A DNA stretch of 64,000 bases from assembly GCF_010119935.1 (NCBI RefSeq), contig NZ_CP048209.1, positions 540,001 through 604,000 of the forward strand, read 5' to 3'. The DNA is from Paenibacillus lycopersici (GTDB taxonomy: Bacteria > Bacillota > Bacilli > Paenibacillales > Paenibacillaceae). Positions within the stretch are counted from its first letter, which is position 1. Each line of letters starts with the position of its first letter. A program made the translations under genes and the position numbers. This document shows, in pieces, positions 45,676-55,540 of this stretch. The notes under the pieces are model-generated. The model was given only the letters and a program-made list of their open reading frames with translations, was not told the DNA's origin and made no database searches.

Positions 45676-46737
45676 ATGAGTCATCGTCATGCTCAGGGGC
45701 CTGATCACGATCACGGCCGCAGTCACGATCACGGCCATGATGACAGCCATGATCACAGCCATGATCACAGCCATGGTCACAGCCATGGTCACGATCACAG
45801 CCACGGGGATGTGTTCCATACGCATGCGCCGATCGGCAAGATGAAATTGGCGTTCTTCCTCAGCTTCATCATTCTGGTGGTGGAGGTTGCCGGCGGCTTG
45901 ATCTCGCACAGCCTGGCGCTGCTGTCCGATGCGGGGCATGTGCTGACCGACATCGCCGCCATCGGGCTGTCGTGGTACGCGATGAAGCAGTCGCTCAAGG
46001 CGCCGTCGGAAGCTTTTACGTTCGGTTATCACCGGTCGGGCATTCTGGCGGCGTTCGTCAACGCGCTGTCGCTGATTTTGATCGCGGTTCTCATACTGTG
46101 GGAGGCCGTCAAGCGGTTTCAAGCGCCCGAAGAGGTCGAGAGTACGTGGATGTTCATCAGCGCCGGCGTCGGGCTTGCCATGAACTTATACCTGGGGCTC
46201 GGATTGAGCAAGGAAGAGAATATCAACGTCCGCAGCGCCGTGCTGCACATGATGGGCGATGCCGCGGCTTCGGCAGGGGTTATCGCAGGGGGGCTGATCA
46301 TCCGTTTCACCGGCTGGTACGCGGTCGATCCGATCCTGAGCGTGCTTATCGCCGTCCTGATCGCGTTCGGCGCCGTCGGCATCGTCCGGCAGACGGTTCA
46401 TATTCTCATGGAGGGCATGCCGAAGGGCGTGTCGCTGCAGAAGGTCGTGGGGACGATCGAATCCGTTCCCGGCGTCCACGGCGTGCACGATCTGCATGTG
46501 TGGAGCATTACGAGCGGGAAGAATGCGCTGTCCTGCCACGTGACGCTGGACGGGCGGATAACGATCGAAGAAAGCCAGGCGATCCTGCGCGAGATCGAGC
46601 ATCGGCTGCTCCACCTCAATATCGGCCACTGTACGGTTCAGATGGAAGACAATCATCATCCGCATGGCAACGCGGTCCTATGCGACGGCGAGGACCCAGG
46701 GCACGCGCATCCTCATGGGCCGCATGATGATCATTAA
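45676..46737 (+). CDS. Cation diffusion facilitator, CzcD/ZitB type
   Basis: 353 residues. The first 50 residues carry more than 15 His in HD/HS repeats, written in DNA as near-identical 12-bp repeats. Six membrane helices include LLSDAGHVLTDIAAI in helix 2 and VLHMMGDAAASAG in helix 5, whose H-x3-D sets form the transport zinc site. A C-terminal ferredoxin-like cytoplasmic domain has GVHDLHVWSITSGK and a second His-rich tail. Exports zinc (perhaps Co/Cd) by proton exchange. AAAGGGGG ribosome-binding site. Confidence 0.92.
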   Translation: MSHRHAQGPDHDHGRSHDHGHDDSHDHSHDHSHGHSHGHDHSHGDVFHTHAPIGKMKLAFFLSFIILVVEVAGGLISHSLALLSDAGHVLTDIAAIGLSWYAMKQSLKAPSEAFTFGYHRSGILAAFVNALSLILIAVLILWEAVKRFQAPEEVESTWMFISAGVGLAMNLYLGLGLSKEENINVRSAVLHMMGDAAASAGVIAGGLIIRFTGWYAVDPILSVLIAVLIAFGAVGIVRQTVHILMEGMPKGVSLQKVVGTIESVPGVHGVHDLHVWSITSGKNALSCHVTLDGRITIEESQAILREIEHRLLHLNIGHCTVQMEDNHHPHGNAVLCDGEDPGHAHPHGPHDDH

Positions 46738-46765
46738 CGCGGTGAACGTTTAATCCCCTGGCGAC

Positions 46766-47101
46766 TCACCGCTTCAGCTTCAGCCTATACGACAGCACCA
46801 GCTCCACGACCGCGATCAGCATGAAGATCGTCCCCAGTTTATGCAGTCCGGCAGCATACAGGGCGGCCGCGGCCGTGCCGAAGACGAGGAGCTGGATAGC
46901 GAAGCGCAGCATGGCGCTTACCTGGACAGGGGCCTTCGGCGCGACGAAGACGCCCCATAACACGGCGACCAGCACGGGCGTTCCGATGCCTGCCGTCGCG
47001 CGAACCCACAAGGCGGCTCCGGGGAGCTTGCACCCCCAATAGCAGAACGCCGCGAGCGCGCACAGCTCGAGCAGAAAGAAAATAACGTCGATCAGGATCA
47101 T
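46766..47101 (-). CDS. YrdB family (DUF2568) small membrane protein
   Basis: 111 residues, four hydrophobic helices, with the family-like pattern FLLELCALAAFCYWG and AVLWGVFVAPKAPVQV. Function unknown. GGGGAGGA precedes ATG at 47101. Confidence 0.85.
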   Translation of the reverse strand: MILIDVIFFLLELCALAAFCYWGCKLPGAALWVRATAGIGTPVLVAVLWGVFVAPKAPVQVSAMLRFAIQLLVFGTAAAALYAAGLHKLGTIFMLIAVVELVLSYRLKLKR

Positions 47102-47513
47102 AGTCTTGCATCCTCCCCGAGGGAATTTAATGTCCGTGCTTCATCATACGCGGCACGAAAACAGTCTAGACGGGGTAAACGTACAAGAATTGGCGGATCT
47201 CCGTACGGATCCGTCATGCACACTCGGCGCTGGCGGGACTGCGGTTCCTGATCCCCGCAATGAACGCCTGCCCCGATCAAGCTGCCCCGGCGATTAAAAC
47301 ATCGTCGAGCCCGTCGGGGTCGGGGGCATCCGCGTTCAGTTCTCCGCAATCGTGGGGATCGGCAGCCCGCCGGAGTCGTCCGGGGCCAGCATTCTGATCC
47401 AAGTCACCCGGAGAACGGACCCAGCCGATGGCCTCGCGTACAGCGGTTTACGGGTAGAGGGGCCGATCGGACCCGACATTGCATCGCCTGAGCTAGATAA
47501 CCTCTATCGGCTA
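47102..47513. other. Intergenic region without a convincing gene
   Basis: No frame here has both a ribosome-binding site and recognisable content. It runs into copy 3 of the dispersed repeat. Confidence 0.4.
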
Positions 47514-47692
47514 CGGACACAGGTTCCGTTATTTTGCTCGAAATCGGTATTTTGGGTTGGCGCTCGGACACAGGATCCGTTATTGCCTCCGGGAAGCGCC
47601 GTGTGTATGCATGTTGGGCGAAATAACGCATCACCTGTCCGCGAGCACATGGGAAAACAACGAAACCCGGCCATTAACGCATCTCCTGTCCG
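47514..47692 (+). repeat. Dispersed ++-- element, copy 3
   Basis: Units at 47514-47534 and 47565-47584 (forward) and 47620-47641 and 47672-47692 (reverse complement). The spacer has AAATCGGTATTTTGGG. Unit 3 with its 3' flank (GTCCGCGAGCA) is nearly the same as in copy 1, in the same orientation. Total 179 bp. Confidence 0.85.
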
Positions 47693-47934
47693 CTTCCTTG
47701 CTTCGGCGGCAGCGCCGCTGCCTGACCGGCCCCAAAGCCGATTGCTCCAAACGGTTTTGGCAGCTACGCCGGGAATCAGCAGCCTGAACGCGTCTGGCGG
47801 GTGCCGTGGGAAGCCGCGGGAATCCCGCCCGCACTACCTGGGAATGGCGGTTCAAGCTGCCCCGGGCAATGAGGGGGAATTACCATCAGGCCCACGACAC
47901 AGAAGGGTCTGCCCGCAGGAGCCCGCAGTCCCTT

Positions 47935-48120
47935 TTATTCGAGTCGCCGATTCTTGGTCACGATTGTAGCTACCGTCCCCACGACCAGCGTGCTGGCAAT
48001 CAGAACGATATGGAACACCACGTCTTCCGAATCATGCACTTGATGGATCGTGCCGTAGAAGGCGAACAATTCGATCAGCAATATGATGATCCAGCCGGCG
48101 AATACCGTAAAGCGCGTCAT
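47935..48120 (-). CDS. Small two-helix membrane protein
   Basis: 61 residues, MTRFTVFAGWIIILLIELFA opening the first helix, a short His/Asp loop, a second helix and a basic tail. ATG 48120 has GAGGGAGGG 5-6 nt upstream, better than the GTG two codons earlier. Family unknown. Confidence 0.7.
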   Translation of the reverse strand: MTRFTVFAGWIIILLIELFAFYGTIHQVHDSEDVVFHIVLIASTLVVGTVATIVTKNRRLE

Positions 48121-48186
48121 AGACACCCTCCCTCAATGAAAGTATATGGCCGGTCTGCCGTGGCTGAACCAGCGAAGCCGGCGCAG

Positions 48187-48840
48187 CTACAGGCCGGAGT
48201 CCAGCCAAGCGCGGGCATAGGGGAGCCGGTACAGGAGGGCTGCCCGCCGGAGCTGGATCAGCCCCAGGTCCACGGACGTTTCGATGTAGCCGACGATCTG
48301 CCCGAACGTAAACACCTGCAGCGGCTCCTGCAGCGCTGCCTGCTCGTAGTCCAGATCGCCCAGTACGCTAGGGATGAAAGCCTCCGCTTCGCTTGCTCTC
48401 ACCTCGTCGATATCCAGGATCGAGGGGACGTCGAGCAGCGTTTCGCGCAATTGATCTTTAACGCCGTAATGTTCGGTCAGCTTGCCGTTCAGCAAGCGGA
48501 AGTCGTTATGATAGCGCGGATAGACGTCCGGGTCGGCGTCCATCCGGTTCTTCAGCCAAGCCAGATTAAAGCCCTTCAGCCAAACGTCGTCCGCGATCAA
48601 ATGCGTGAAATAGCCCAGAATGTACAGGCTCTCCGCGCGGGCGAGGTACTTGTGCAGAAATCCTTTATAGTCCACGCTTCGCGAGTAGTCCCGTACCTCG
48701 CCGCGGAAGAAATGGGATTCGTTCTTCGTCGTCACCGCGTCGGGCGCAACGCTGCCGACCAGGAACGACGTTCGGTCTTCGATCGGCAGCATGTCCGCAA
48801 TCCGACTGGCGATAATGGCGTGCATGATTCTGGAGCCCAA
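48187..48840 (-). CDS. Zinc-dependent phospholipase C-like protein
   Basis: 217 residues. N-terminal MHAIIASRIAD...FLVGSVAPDAV and GYFTHLIADDVWLKGF carry the His/Asp pattern of bacterial phospholipase C/HD-like metal sites, here without a signal peptide, so it is cytoplasmic. Substrate unknown. TTG start at 48840 is supported by GGGGGAGG 8 nt upstream. Confidence 0.8.
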   Translation of the reverse strand: MGSRIMHAIIASRIADMLPIEDRTSFLVGSVAPDAVTTKNESHFFRGEVRDYSRSVDYKGFLHKYLARAESLYILGYFTHLIADDVWLKGFNLAWLKNRMDADPDVYPRYHNDFRLLNGKLTEHYGVKDQLRETLLDVPSILDIDEVRASEAEAFIPSVLGDLDYEQAALQEPLQVFTFGQIVGYIETSVDLGLIQLRRAALLYRLPYARAWLDSGL

Positions 48841-48875
48841 GGCAGCGACCTCCCCCGATTGTGCATTATTTCCGC

Positions 48876-49400
48876 CTACTGGTGAATGTACGACAGCACA
48901 TCATAGATATACTCGCCCAAGGGCAGCGAGGTATCGACCTGCATGCACGGCAAGCCGGACGGTTTCTTGGCGCGGTTAATGACGGCTTGCCATTGGTCTT
49001 CCGGGATATCGACCGGACCGATCTGGGTGATCATTCGTTCCCGGGCTCTCAGCCGCTCGTTCAGCGTATGAATATCGTTCAGGATGCACTCGACGTATTT
49101 GTATTTCGCCCGGTGCTTCGCCGCCAGCGCGATTCCTTTCTCGACCAGCGGATCGTACAAGCAGGGGCTGTCGAGGATGACGCTGTGACGCTGCGAGAGA
49201 TGATAATCGACTAATGCCCATTCGATATGGTAGGCGATCCCGCCGGCGCGCTTGGGGTCGACGTCGTCAGGCAGCTCTTCGACCAACGCGGATTTCACGA
49301 TATCATGGTCGACGATAATCGCATTGGTGTACTTTCCGATCTCCTTGGCCAGCGTGGATTTTCCCGATCCGGGAAATCCGGACATTTGCAGAAAGAACAT
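48876..49400 (-). CDS. P-loop kinase-like ATPase
   Basis: 174 residues. Walker A GFPGSGKST (8-16), a Walker B-like SVILDSPCLYDP, and lid region RLRARERMITQIG. Similar to small AAA_33-type nucleotide or antibiotic kinases; substrate unknown. AGGAGG lies 6 nt before ATG. Same strand as the phospholipase C-like gene downstream (35 bp). Confidence 0.87.
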   Translation of the reverse strand: MFFLQMSGFPGSGKSTLAKEIGKYTNAIIVDHDIVKSALVEELPDDVDPKRAGGIAYHIEWALVDYHLSQRHSVILDSPCLYDPLVEKGIALAAKHRAKYKYVECILNDIHTLNERLRARERMITQIGPVDIPEDQWQAVINRAKKPSGLPCMQVDTSLPLGEYIYDVLSYIHQ

Positions 49401-49413
49401 GGTCGACCTCCTG

Positions 49414-50151
49414 TTATCGGTGATCAGGCTCGCGGCTCGGCTCCCCTAAGCGATGTTTTCTGTGCCCGTAATCGCGGATCGCCTCTTGGAGCAGCGCCTT
49501 GTCAAAGTCGGGCCAGAGCGTACGCGTAAACCACAGTTCGGCATGAGCGGCCTGCCAGAGCAGGAAGTTGCTCAGCCGCTGCTCTCCGCTCGTGCGAATG
49601 ACGAGGTCGGGCGCGCCGCAATCGTTCGTGAAGAGATACCGCTCGAACCGCTCCTCGTTTAATTCGGCGTCTTCATCGGAGCCGGCATCCATCAGGCAGC
49701 TTCTGACCGCTTGCATGATGTCGGCTCTGCCTCCGTAATTCAGCGCGAAATTCAGGATCATGCCCGTATTGTCCATGGTCGCTTCGGCCGTATGCCGCAG
49801 CAGTTCTTGGACGTCTGCCGGGAAACGCGCAATATCGCCAAGGTAGCGGATGCGGACATTTCGACTTAGAAGTTCATCAAGCATAGCGCTTTGGAAAAAC
49901 AATTGCGGGAGACGAATTAAATAGCTCACCTCGTCGGCCGGGCGTGTCCAATTCTCGGTCGAGAACGCATAAAGCGTCAAGCAGCGGACGTTCATGTCGC
50001 AGCCGGCCCGGATGATTGCGCGCATGGTCGTCATGCCTGCGTAGTGTCCGGCTGTTCGCGGCAGTCCGCGCTTCGTCGCCCACCTGCCGTTGCCGTCCAT
50101 CATGATGGCAATATGCGCGGGCTTGACGAGGAGTTCTTCAGTCATGCTCAT
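49414..50151 (-). CDS. uppS: Isoprenyl (undecaprenyl) diphosphate synthase
   Basis: 245 residues, cis-prenyltransferase. HIAIMMDGNGRWA has the catalytic Asp, followed by RG-x-GH-like GLPRTAGHYAG, LYAFSTENWTRP, LNFALNYGGRADI and DLVIRTSGEQRLSNFLLWQ near the C-terminus. Makes the C55 lipid carrier for wall synthesis from farnesyl and isopentenyl diphosphate. It is not beside frr/cdsA/dxr where the housekeeping copy usually sits, so it is probably a second copy. A C-terminal tail is slightly divergent. Confidence 0.9.
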   Translation of the reverse strand: MSMTEELLVKPAHIAIMMDGNGRWATKRGLPRTAGHYAGMTTMRAIIRAGCDMNVRCLTLYAFSTENWTRPADEVSYLIRLPQLFFQSAMLDELLSRNVRIRYLGDIARFPADVQELLRHTAEATMDNTGMILNFALNYGGRADIMQAVRSCLMDAGSDEDAELNEERFERYLFTNDCGAPDLVIRTSGEQRLSNFLLWQAAHAELWFTRTLWPDFDKALLQEAIRDYGHRKHRLGEPSREPDHR

Positions 50152-50185
50152 AAGGCTGCGCCGCCTCCAATGCCAATGGCTGTCG

Positions 50186-50269
50186 TTAGGTGTTCTGCCG
50201 GATCCGGTTCATCCCCGTCATGATGCCGTCGATGAAAGTCATGCCATAAATGTCGGTGACGATCTTCAT
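50186..50269 (-). CDS. Possible 27-residue ORF upstream of uppS
   Basis: Minus-strand ATG at 50269, ends MNRIRQNT just before uppS. No ribosome-binding site, and a TACAAT -10-like sequence overlaps the start, so it may be a gene remnant or leaderless. Confidence 0.2.
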   Translation of the reverse strand: MKIVTDIYGMTFIDGIMTGMNRIRQNT

Positions 50270-50423
50270 TGTACCATATTATGGATGGCGAATCGTCGAT
50301 TATAACGCACGGTTAAGCTCCTGAATGATTCAGCCTATGAAGCCCTTGCCGAGATTGATCACGCAAGGCTTCAGATCGCTTAACGGCAAGGATGACTGCA
50401 AGGCATGATGGTTGCAAACTTCC

Positions 50424-51431
50424 CTAGACGTTCCCCAGAAGGTCGCCGAGCTGCTCCCAACGCTCCGCGGTGCCTATCATTTCGTCGGCGAAGCGGGCAG
50501 GGACCCCGCTGAACGATTCGAACGAAGGCCGGATCCACCAGAACGATTCAATACACCAGACGTATTTGACCGCTTGCAAGATCGACCCCGGCGGCAGCGG
50601 TCGCGCGCCGCGGTAGCCTTCGGCGAAAGCGGCTGCCGCATCCCTGCGGAACCCGCGCTCGTCCAGCGCGCCGGATAGGACGGCCCGCCCGAGATCAAGC
50701 AGGGGAAACGAATAGCGTGCCCGGTCGAAATCAACGATGGCGGTCAGAGCGTCCCCTTCGAAAAGCAGATTGTCCGCCCATAGATCAAGATGCGTCCAGC
50801 CCGCGTTCAGCGGCGCAAAATCTTCCTCTCCGAGCGAATCGATGATCGACTTCTGTACGTGCATCGCGCTCCGAACGCGTTCGGACGAGTCCCTGGCCTC
50901 ATGCCAGCCCGCCTCCCAGCTGCGCTCCATTTCCTCGCGAGACAACCGCCAGAGCGGTTCCTCCGGAGGCAATGCCGCTCCGAGCCCTAATGACGCCGCG
51001 GAATCCCAGGCGTTATGCATATGCGCGGCAGCTCGTCCGAGGGCATGCAGCCGCGGCTCGCTGATCTTGCCGGCAGGCGCCATGGCGCCGGGGCTGCATG
51101 TCATGGCGGTCATATACCTTCCGCACGGGAGGCTATGCATGCAGCGTCCTTCCAGCGTCAGCGGCTCCGGACATGCGCCTCCCGATTGGAACAGGAGAAG
51201 CTGCAGCCGCAGCGCATTTTCGATCTTGCCGCGAAACGCCGGATCATGCATCTTATAGCGTTCGGGGTGATAGCTCTTGACGAACAGCTTGCCTTTGTTC
51301 GTCTCGACGATCCACTTCTCGTTCATCAGTCCGCGTCTTATGCGGCTGGCGGACAGCATTCTGGCCGCGAAATGCCTGTCCAGCCAATCCGCGATTTCAT
51401 CGACTAATTGCTCCTCCGTCGTTAACGGCAT
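50424..51431 (-). CDS. Phosphotransferase, aminoglycoside/CotS kinase-like
   Basis: 335 residues. Kinase-like fold with KLFVKSY (ATP-lysine strand), WTHLDLWADNLLFEG (catalytic H-x-D-x4-N) and AIVDFDRARYSFP (metal-binding D). Similar to CotS/homoserine-kinase-like proteins of spore formers rather than true resistance enzymes. Substrate unknown. AGGAAGG before ATG. Confidence 0.86.
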   Translation of the reverse strand: MPLTTEEQLVDEIADWLDRHFAARMLSASRIRRGLMNEKWIVETNKGKLFVKSYHPERYKMHDPAFRGKIENALRLQLLLFQSGGACPEPLTLEGRCMHSLPCGRYMTAMTCSPGAMAPAGKISEPRLHALGRAAAHMHNAWDSAASLGLGAALPPEEPLWRLSREEMERSWEAGWHEARDSSERVRSAMHVQKSIIDSLGEEDFAPLNAGWTHLDLWADNLLFEGDALTAIVDFDRARYSFPLLDLGRAVLSGALDERGFRRDAAAAFAEGYRGARPLPPGSILQAVKYVWCIESFWWIRPSFESFSGVPARFADEMIGTAERWEQLGDLLGNV

Positions 51432-51677
51432 ATAAGGTCAACCTTCCTAATCGATAGAATGGAATAACTAGCTGAAATGGAAAATTCCACAGCCAACGCC
51501 GGAATCCTTCCGCGTTGTCTCGTAAGCCCGCTCCGAGCATCATGCCGGGGCCGCCCTATCATTGTCTCTTGCGGCGGAGCCACCGCGCAGAGCCTCTTTC
51601 GGATTAAATGACAATAACCCCCTGCCGATAAAGAGATAGATACAGATTCCTGTCATGACGAGAAGGAGAACAACCCA

Positions 51678-53096
51678 ATGACCATTGCAAACAAGAAACG
51701 GGGGGCGAAGGCAATGCTGCTGACGAACGCTTTGCTGCTGTCGCCGACTGCCGCGAAAGCGGCGCATGCCTATGAACCGAGCGCGTGGGCGCAAGCGGAC
51801 GTTGATCGCGCCTTTGCGTTCGATCTCATCCCGAGCGAACTTGCGGACGATTATCGGAAGCCGATAACGCGGGCGGAGCTGAGCGCCGTAATCGTCCGCT
51901 TGTACGAGCGGTTGACGGGCAGAGCCGTTCCGGCGCCGACTGTGCATCCTTTTACGGATACCGATAATGCCGATGTGCGCAAGGCGTATGCGCTGGAGCT
52001 CGTCGGAGGAACGGGGAAGGGGGTATTCTCGCCGAAAGCGCCGGTCACGCGGGAGCAGCTGGCGGTCATGCTCTACAATACGATCGCAAAGGCCGGACTG
52101 GCGGATAAACTGCCAAGCCTCGCATCGGAGTCGTTCCGGGACGCGGGCGCGATCGCCGGCTGGGCGAAGGAAGCGTCGGAGCGCTTGTCCGCGGCAGGCA
52201 TCCTGAAAGGCGCGCAGATGAAGGAAGGGGTATTGTTCCAGCCGAAGTCGAACGCGTCCCGGGAGCAGATATTCTCCATCGCGTACCGCGTTGCGTCGGC
52301 ATACGGCCCGTTATACATTCGCGGCGAATCGGACCTGCTGGAGGCGGTCGAGCATAGAGGCCGGGAGCTGATCTTCAAGGACGATCGATCCAAGCGGATC
52401 TATGAAGAGGCCAAGCGCGCGAATGATTCGATCATCGCGCCCGGCATGAGCGATTTCGAGAAAGAACTCGCCATTCATGATTATCTGGTCCTGCATGTCG
52501 CCTATGATTACGACAATTACCTGAAAGATACGGTACCTGCCGATTCATACAGCGCGTTCGGTTCCCTGGTACGCGGGACGGCCGTCTGCCAAGGGTATGC
52601 GTACGCGGCGCACATCATGCTGGAGCTGGCGGGAATCGATTCGCAAATCGTGACCGGCACGGCGAACGGCGGCGGCCATGCCTGGAACAAGGTGAACATC
52701 GGCGGCGAATATTACAATTTGGACGTGACCTGGGACGATCCGGTGCCGGACGAGAAAGGCCGCCTCGCGTACAGCTACTTTAACGTGACCGATGCCGCTT
52801 TAAGCCAAGATCATACGTGGAACGCAGCGGAATGGCCGGCCGCGACGGCCGTGAAGTATGACTACTTCGAATACAAGGGCTGGGCGATGCACAGCGCAGC
52901 GGAGCTGAAGGCGTATATTGCGAACGCCATCGCTTCGCGACTGTCGGAAGTGAGCTTCAAAGCAGTCTATGACGGGGATGAGCGAGCGGATATTTCGGAG
53001 GCTTTTGCAGCGAGCGACGCGTTGTCCGGCTATTCGTATTCTTACTCGGGACGGGCCTATACGCTCAAGCTTCGGTATTGGCAGCCTGCGTCGTAA
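51678..53096 (+). CDS. SLH-domain protein with transglutaminase-like domain
   Basis: 472 residues. Signal peptide to about residue 30 (ending AKAAHA), three SLH-type repeats (about 32-205) that should anchor it to wall polymer, then a transglutaminase-like cysteine domain. The catalytic triad is C304 in GTAVCQGYAYA, His in GGGHAWNKV and Asp in YNLDVTWDDP. It may crosslink or hydrolyse surface proteins. Ends in a short beta segment. AAGGAGAAC site before ATG. Confidence 0.9.
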   Translation: MTIANKKRGAKAMLLTNALLLSPTAAKAAHAYEPSAWAQADVDRAFAFDLIPSELADDYRKPITRAELSAVIVRLYERLTGRAVPAPTVHPFTDTDNADVRKAYALELVGGTGKGVFSPKAPVTREQLAVMLYNTIAKAGLADKLPSLASESFRDAGAIAGWAKEASERLSAAGILKGAQMKEGVLFQPKSNASREQIFSIAYRVASAYGPLYIRGESDLLEAVEHRGRELIFKDDRSKRIYEEAKRANDSIIAPGMSDFEKELAIHDYLVLHVAYDYDNYLKDTVPADSYSAFGSLVRGTAVCQGYAYAAHIMLELAGIDSQIVTGTANGGGHAWNKVNIGGEYYNLDVTWDDPVPDEKGRLAYSYFNVTDAALSQDHTWNAAEWPAATAVKYDYFEYKGWAMHSAAELKAYIANAIASRLSEVSFKAVYDGDERADISEAFAASDALSGYSYSYSGRAYTLKLRYWQPAS

Positions 53097-53141
53097 GGAG
53101 GCACCTATCTGATCGGCACGGCTAACGATCCGGAGAATAAG

Positions 53142-53185
53142 AAGGAGCAGTCCGGGTCATGGCATCATGACCCGGACTGCTCCTT
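53142..53185. terminator. Bidirectional terminator
   Basis: A 20-bp perfect inverted repeat with a GCAT loop between the convergent SLH gene and SEC-C gene. Confidence 0.82.
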
Positions 53186-53253
53186 CTCCGTGCGGCTATG
53201 CGCCGCTCCCCCTGCAGCGCGGCGCATAGCCGCGAGGACGATCGAACCCGCGG

Positions 53254-53793
53254 CTATTGCTCGTCGTTCAACGCGGCGATCGCGCGTTCCACGAAAGGCG
53301 CGAGCTCGCCGATCCGTTTGGACACGCTGCCGGCGGATACTTCGTACCGCTTAGCGACCTCGGCCTTCGTCATATTTTGACGGCCGGTCAGCATGGCCAG
53401 GCTGTATTCCAGCGCGGCGAAGAAGACGCCCGGCTTCTGCACGATCGGCGCATGCTCTCTGGCGTAAGCGAACCATATCAATATCGTCGCGTTGATTTCA
53501 TCCCACGAGTAACGACCGGCCAGATGCGGGACGAGCTCTGCGGCCAGGCTGCCGTATTGCGGCTGCGGCCATGCGATGCGGTCGACGGCCGCATTCATTT
53601 CTTCGAGCGACTCCGGTACGGCGATGTATAAGGACTCGCTGCCGCTCGGCTTCGAAGCAGGCGCCGCCGCCGCTTGCGCGGGGGCTTCTCCGATGCGGAC
53701 GGCCTCGTCTTTGGGCAGGCAGCATTTCTTGTATTTCAATCCGCTGCCGCAGGGACATGGGGCGTTGCGTCCCACTTTTGTCGTCATGATCAT
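53254..53793 (-). CDS. SEC-C motif protein with C-terminal HTH
   Basis: 179 residues. N-terminal SEC-C zinc motif with C13, C15, C24, C25 ([13 protein letters not shown]), an Ala/Pro linker, then a helical domain ending in a helix-turn-helix ([25 protein letters not shown]). SEC-C proteins bind ribosomes or SecB-like partners; the HTH suggests nucleic-acid binding. ATG 53793 has GGAG upstream; the longer frame runs into the MATE promoter region. Confidence 0.85.
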   Translation of the reverse strand: MIMTTKVGRNAPCPCGSGLKYKKCCLPKDEAVRIGEAPAQAAAAPASKPSGSESLYIAVPESLEEMNAAVDRIAWPQPQYGSLAAELVPHLAGRYSWDEINATILIWFAYAREHAPIVQKPGVFFAALEYSLAMLTGRQNMTKAEVAKRYEVSAGSVSKRIGELAPFVERAIAALNDEQ

Positions 53794-53973
53794 AGGGTGA
53801 ATCGCTCCTTTACGATAAACATCGTAACAGAAAGCCTCCCATTTCATCAAATTTAAAACCAAAAGGCATAAATATTGGACAAGCGGGACCTGACCGCCGT
53901 ATGGCATAATGATGAAGGCATAGTCTTAGAGATAGAGACATTCAACATGGAGAATAGGGAGAACGACCGGTTT

Positions 53974-55377
53974 ATGAGAGATAGAGAGCAAACGGGAGAA
54001 ACCGTACCCACCTGGAAAAAGTTAAGTTTATTCGCGCTGACGTGGCCGATTCTCATCGATTCCGTCCTGCGGATGATGCTGGGCAGCGCCGACGTGTTCA
54101 TGCTGAGCCGCATTTCGGACAATGTTGCCGGCGCGGTCGGCTTGGCCAATGAAATCATCGTCTTCTGCATTCTGATGTTCGGCTTCGTCGGCATCGGCAC
54201 GAGCGTGGCGGTCACGCAGTTCCTGGGAGCGGGGAAGAAGGAGACGGCCAGCCGCATCTCGGCATTGGCCATCTCGCTGAACGTCATCTTCGGCTTGTTC
54301 GTCAGCCTGGTGCTGTTCGCGTTCAGCAAGCAATTCATGGAAATGCTCAATCTGGCGCCGGAGCAGATCGCCATCGCGAACAAATACATGCGGCTCATCG
54401 GCGGCTTCATCTGGATCGAAGCGGTGTCGTACGCGGTATCCTCGATCCTGCGCGCGAACGGCCGGACGCAGGACGTCATGTTCGTCACGCTCGGCGTCAA
54501 TGTCCTGCACGTGGCGGGCAATTATTTGCTGATCTTCGGCCATATGGGCTTCCCGGAATGGGGCGTGACGGGTGCGGCCGTCTCGACCGTATTCAGCCGA
54601 TTGATCGGCATCGTCGTGCTGATCGCGCTGCTGTACCGCCGCATTCCGAGTCCGATCCGGCTCAAGGATTACGTCTCGTTCGACAAGCGGCATGTGAGAA
54701 CGATCCTGGGCGTCGGCTTGCCGGCGGCCGGCGAGCAGATCGCCTGGCAGTCCCAGTACATGATGATCATGGGCTTCGTCAACATCATCGGGCAAAAGGC
54801 GCTCAGCGCGCATGTGTACGTGTTCAATATCAGCACGTACTTCATGGCCCTGTCGACGGCGATCGGGATCGCGACCGAGATCATCGTCGGCCATATGGTG
54901 GGCGCTGGCGAGAAGAAGGCGGCGTACTACCGGCTGCTGCGCAGCTTGCGCATCAGCATCATGCTGACGGCCGTCGTCGTCGCCATCACCGCCCTGTTCC
55001 GTTTCCAGCTCGTCGGACTGTTTACGGACGATCCCAAGATCATTGCGACGGGCGCGGGCATCTTCCTCATCTCGATCATCCTGGAGCCGGGGCGCGTCTT
55101 CAATATCGTCGTCATCAACTCGCTCCGCGCGGCCGGAGACGCGAAGTTCCCGGTGCTGATGGGCGTCTTCTCGATGTGGGGCGTCTGCGTGCCGTTGGCA
55201 TACTACCTTGGCGTGCACCTGGGGTGGGGCTTGGCCGGCGTGTGGATCGCGTTCACCGTGGACGAATGGCTGCGGGGCCTGATGATGCTCTGGCGCTGGA
55301 AGAGCGGCGCATGGGCGCGGAAATCGTTCGTGCAGCCTGCCGCGCAGGAGCAGCTGGGCTCGGCCGCCGGCATGTGA
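53974..55377 (+). CDS. MATE family efflux transporter
   Basis: 467 residues, about 12 helices in two homologous halves. The first has WPILIDSVLRMMLGSADVFMLSRIS and GIGTSVAVTQFLGAGKKETA, the second GLPAAGEQIAWQSQYMMIM and GIATEIIVGHMVGAGEKKAA. Drug/sodium or drug/proton antiporter; substrate unknown. ATG 53974 follows AGGGAGA; a start up to 33 codons earlier is possible but adds only charged residues. Confidence 0.9.
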   Translation: MRDREQTGETVPTWKKLSLFALTWPILIDSVLRMMLGSADVFMLSRISDNVAGAVGLANEIIVFCILMFGFVGIGTSVAVTQFLGAGKKETASRISALAISLNVIFGLFVSLVLFAFSKQFMEMLNLAPEQIAIANKYMRLIGGFIWIEAVSYAVSSILRANGRTQDVMFVTLGVNVLHVAGNYLLIFGHMGFPEWGVTGAAVSTVFSRLIGIVVLIALLYRRIPSPIRLKDYVSFDKRHVRTILGVGLPAAGEQIAWQSQYMMIMGFVNIIGQKALSAHVYVFNISTYFMALSTAIGIATEIIVGHMVGAGEKKAAYYRLLRSLRISIMLTAVVVAITALFRFQLVGLFTDDPKIIATGAGIFLISIILEPGRVFNIVVINSLRAAGDAKFPVLMGVFSMWGVCVPLAYYLGVHLGWGLAGVWIAFTVDEWLRGLMMLWRWKSGAWARKSFVQPAAQEQLGSAAGM

Positions 55378-55470
55378 AGCCAGCCGGCGCAGCGAATGAC
55401 GGCAGCATCGGACAGCGGCGTCCGGGCTGCCGATTGTTGACGACCGGATGCCCTCCCATAACGCCATAAC

Positions 55471-55512
55471 AAAAAGGGCAGCACCGGTCATCATGGACCG
55501 GGGCTGCCCTTT
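55471..55512. terminator. Bidirectional terminator
   Basis: AAAAAGGGCAGC-ACCGGTC with GACCGG-GGCTGCCCTTT, between the convergent MATE and aldo/keto reductase genes. Confidence 0.85.
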
Positions 55513-55540
55513 AGCGGCTTGCGCCGCAGCGTTCAAGCGT

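Noticed and set aside
53875..53973. Upstream start of the first MATE gene at 53875
   Set aside because: The extra 33 residues are charged and non-homologous and the start has no ribosome-binding site; it also lies in the probable promoter region.
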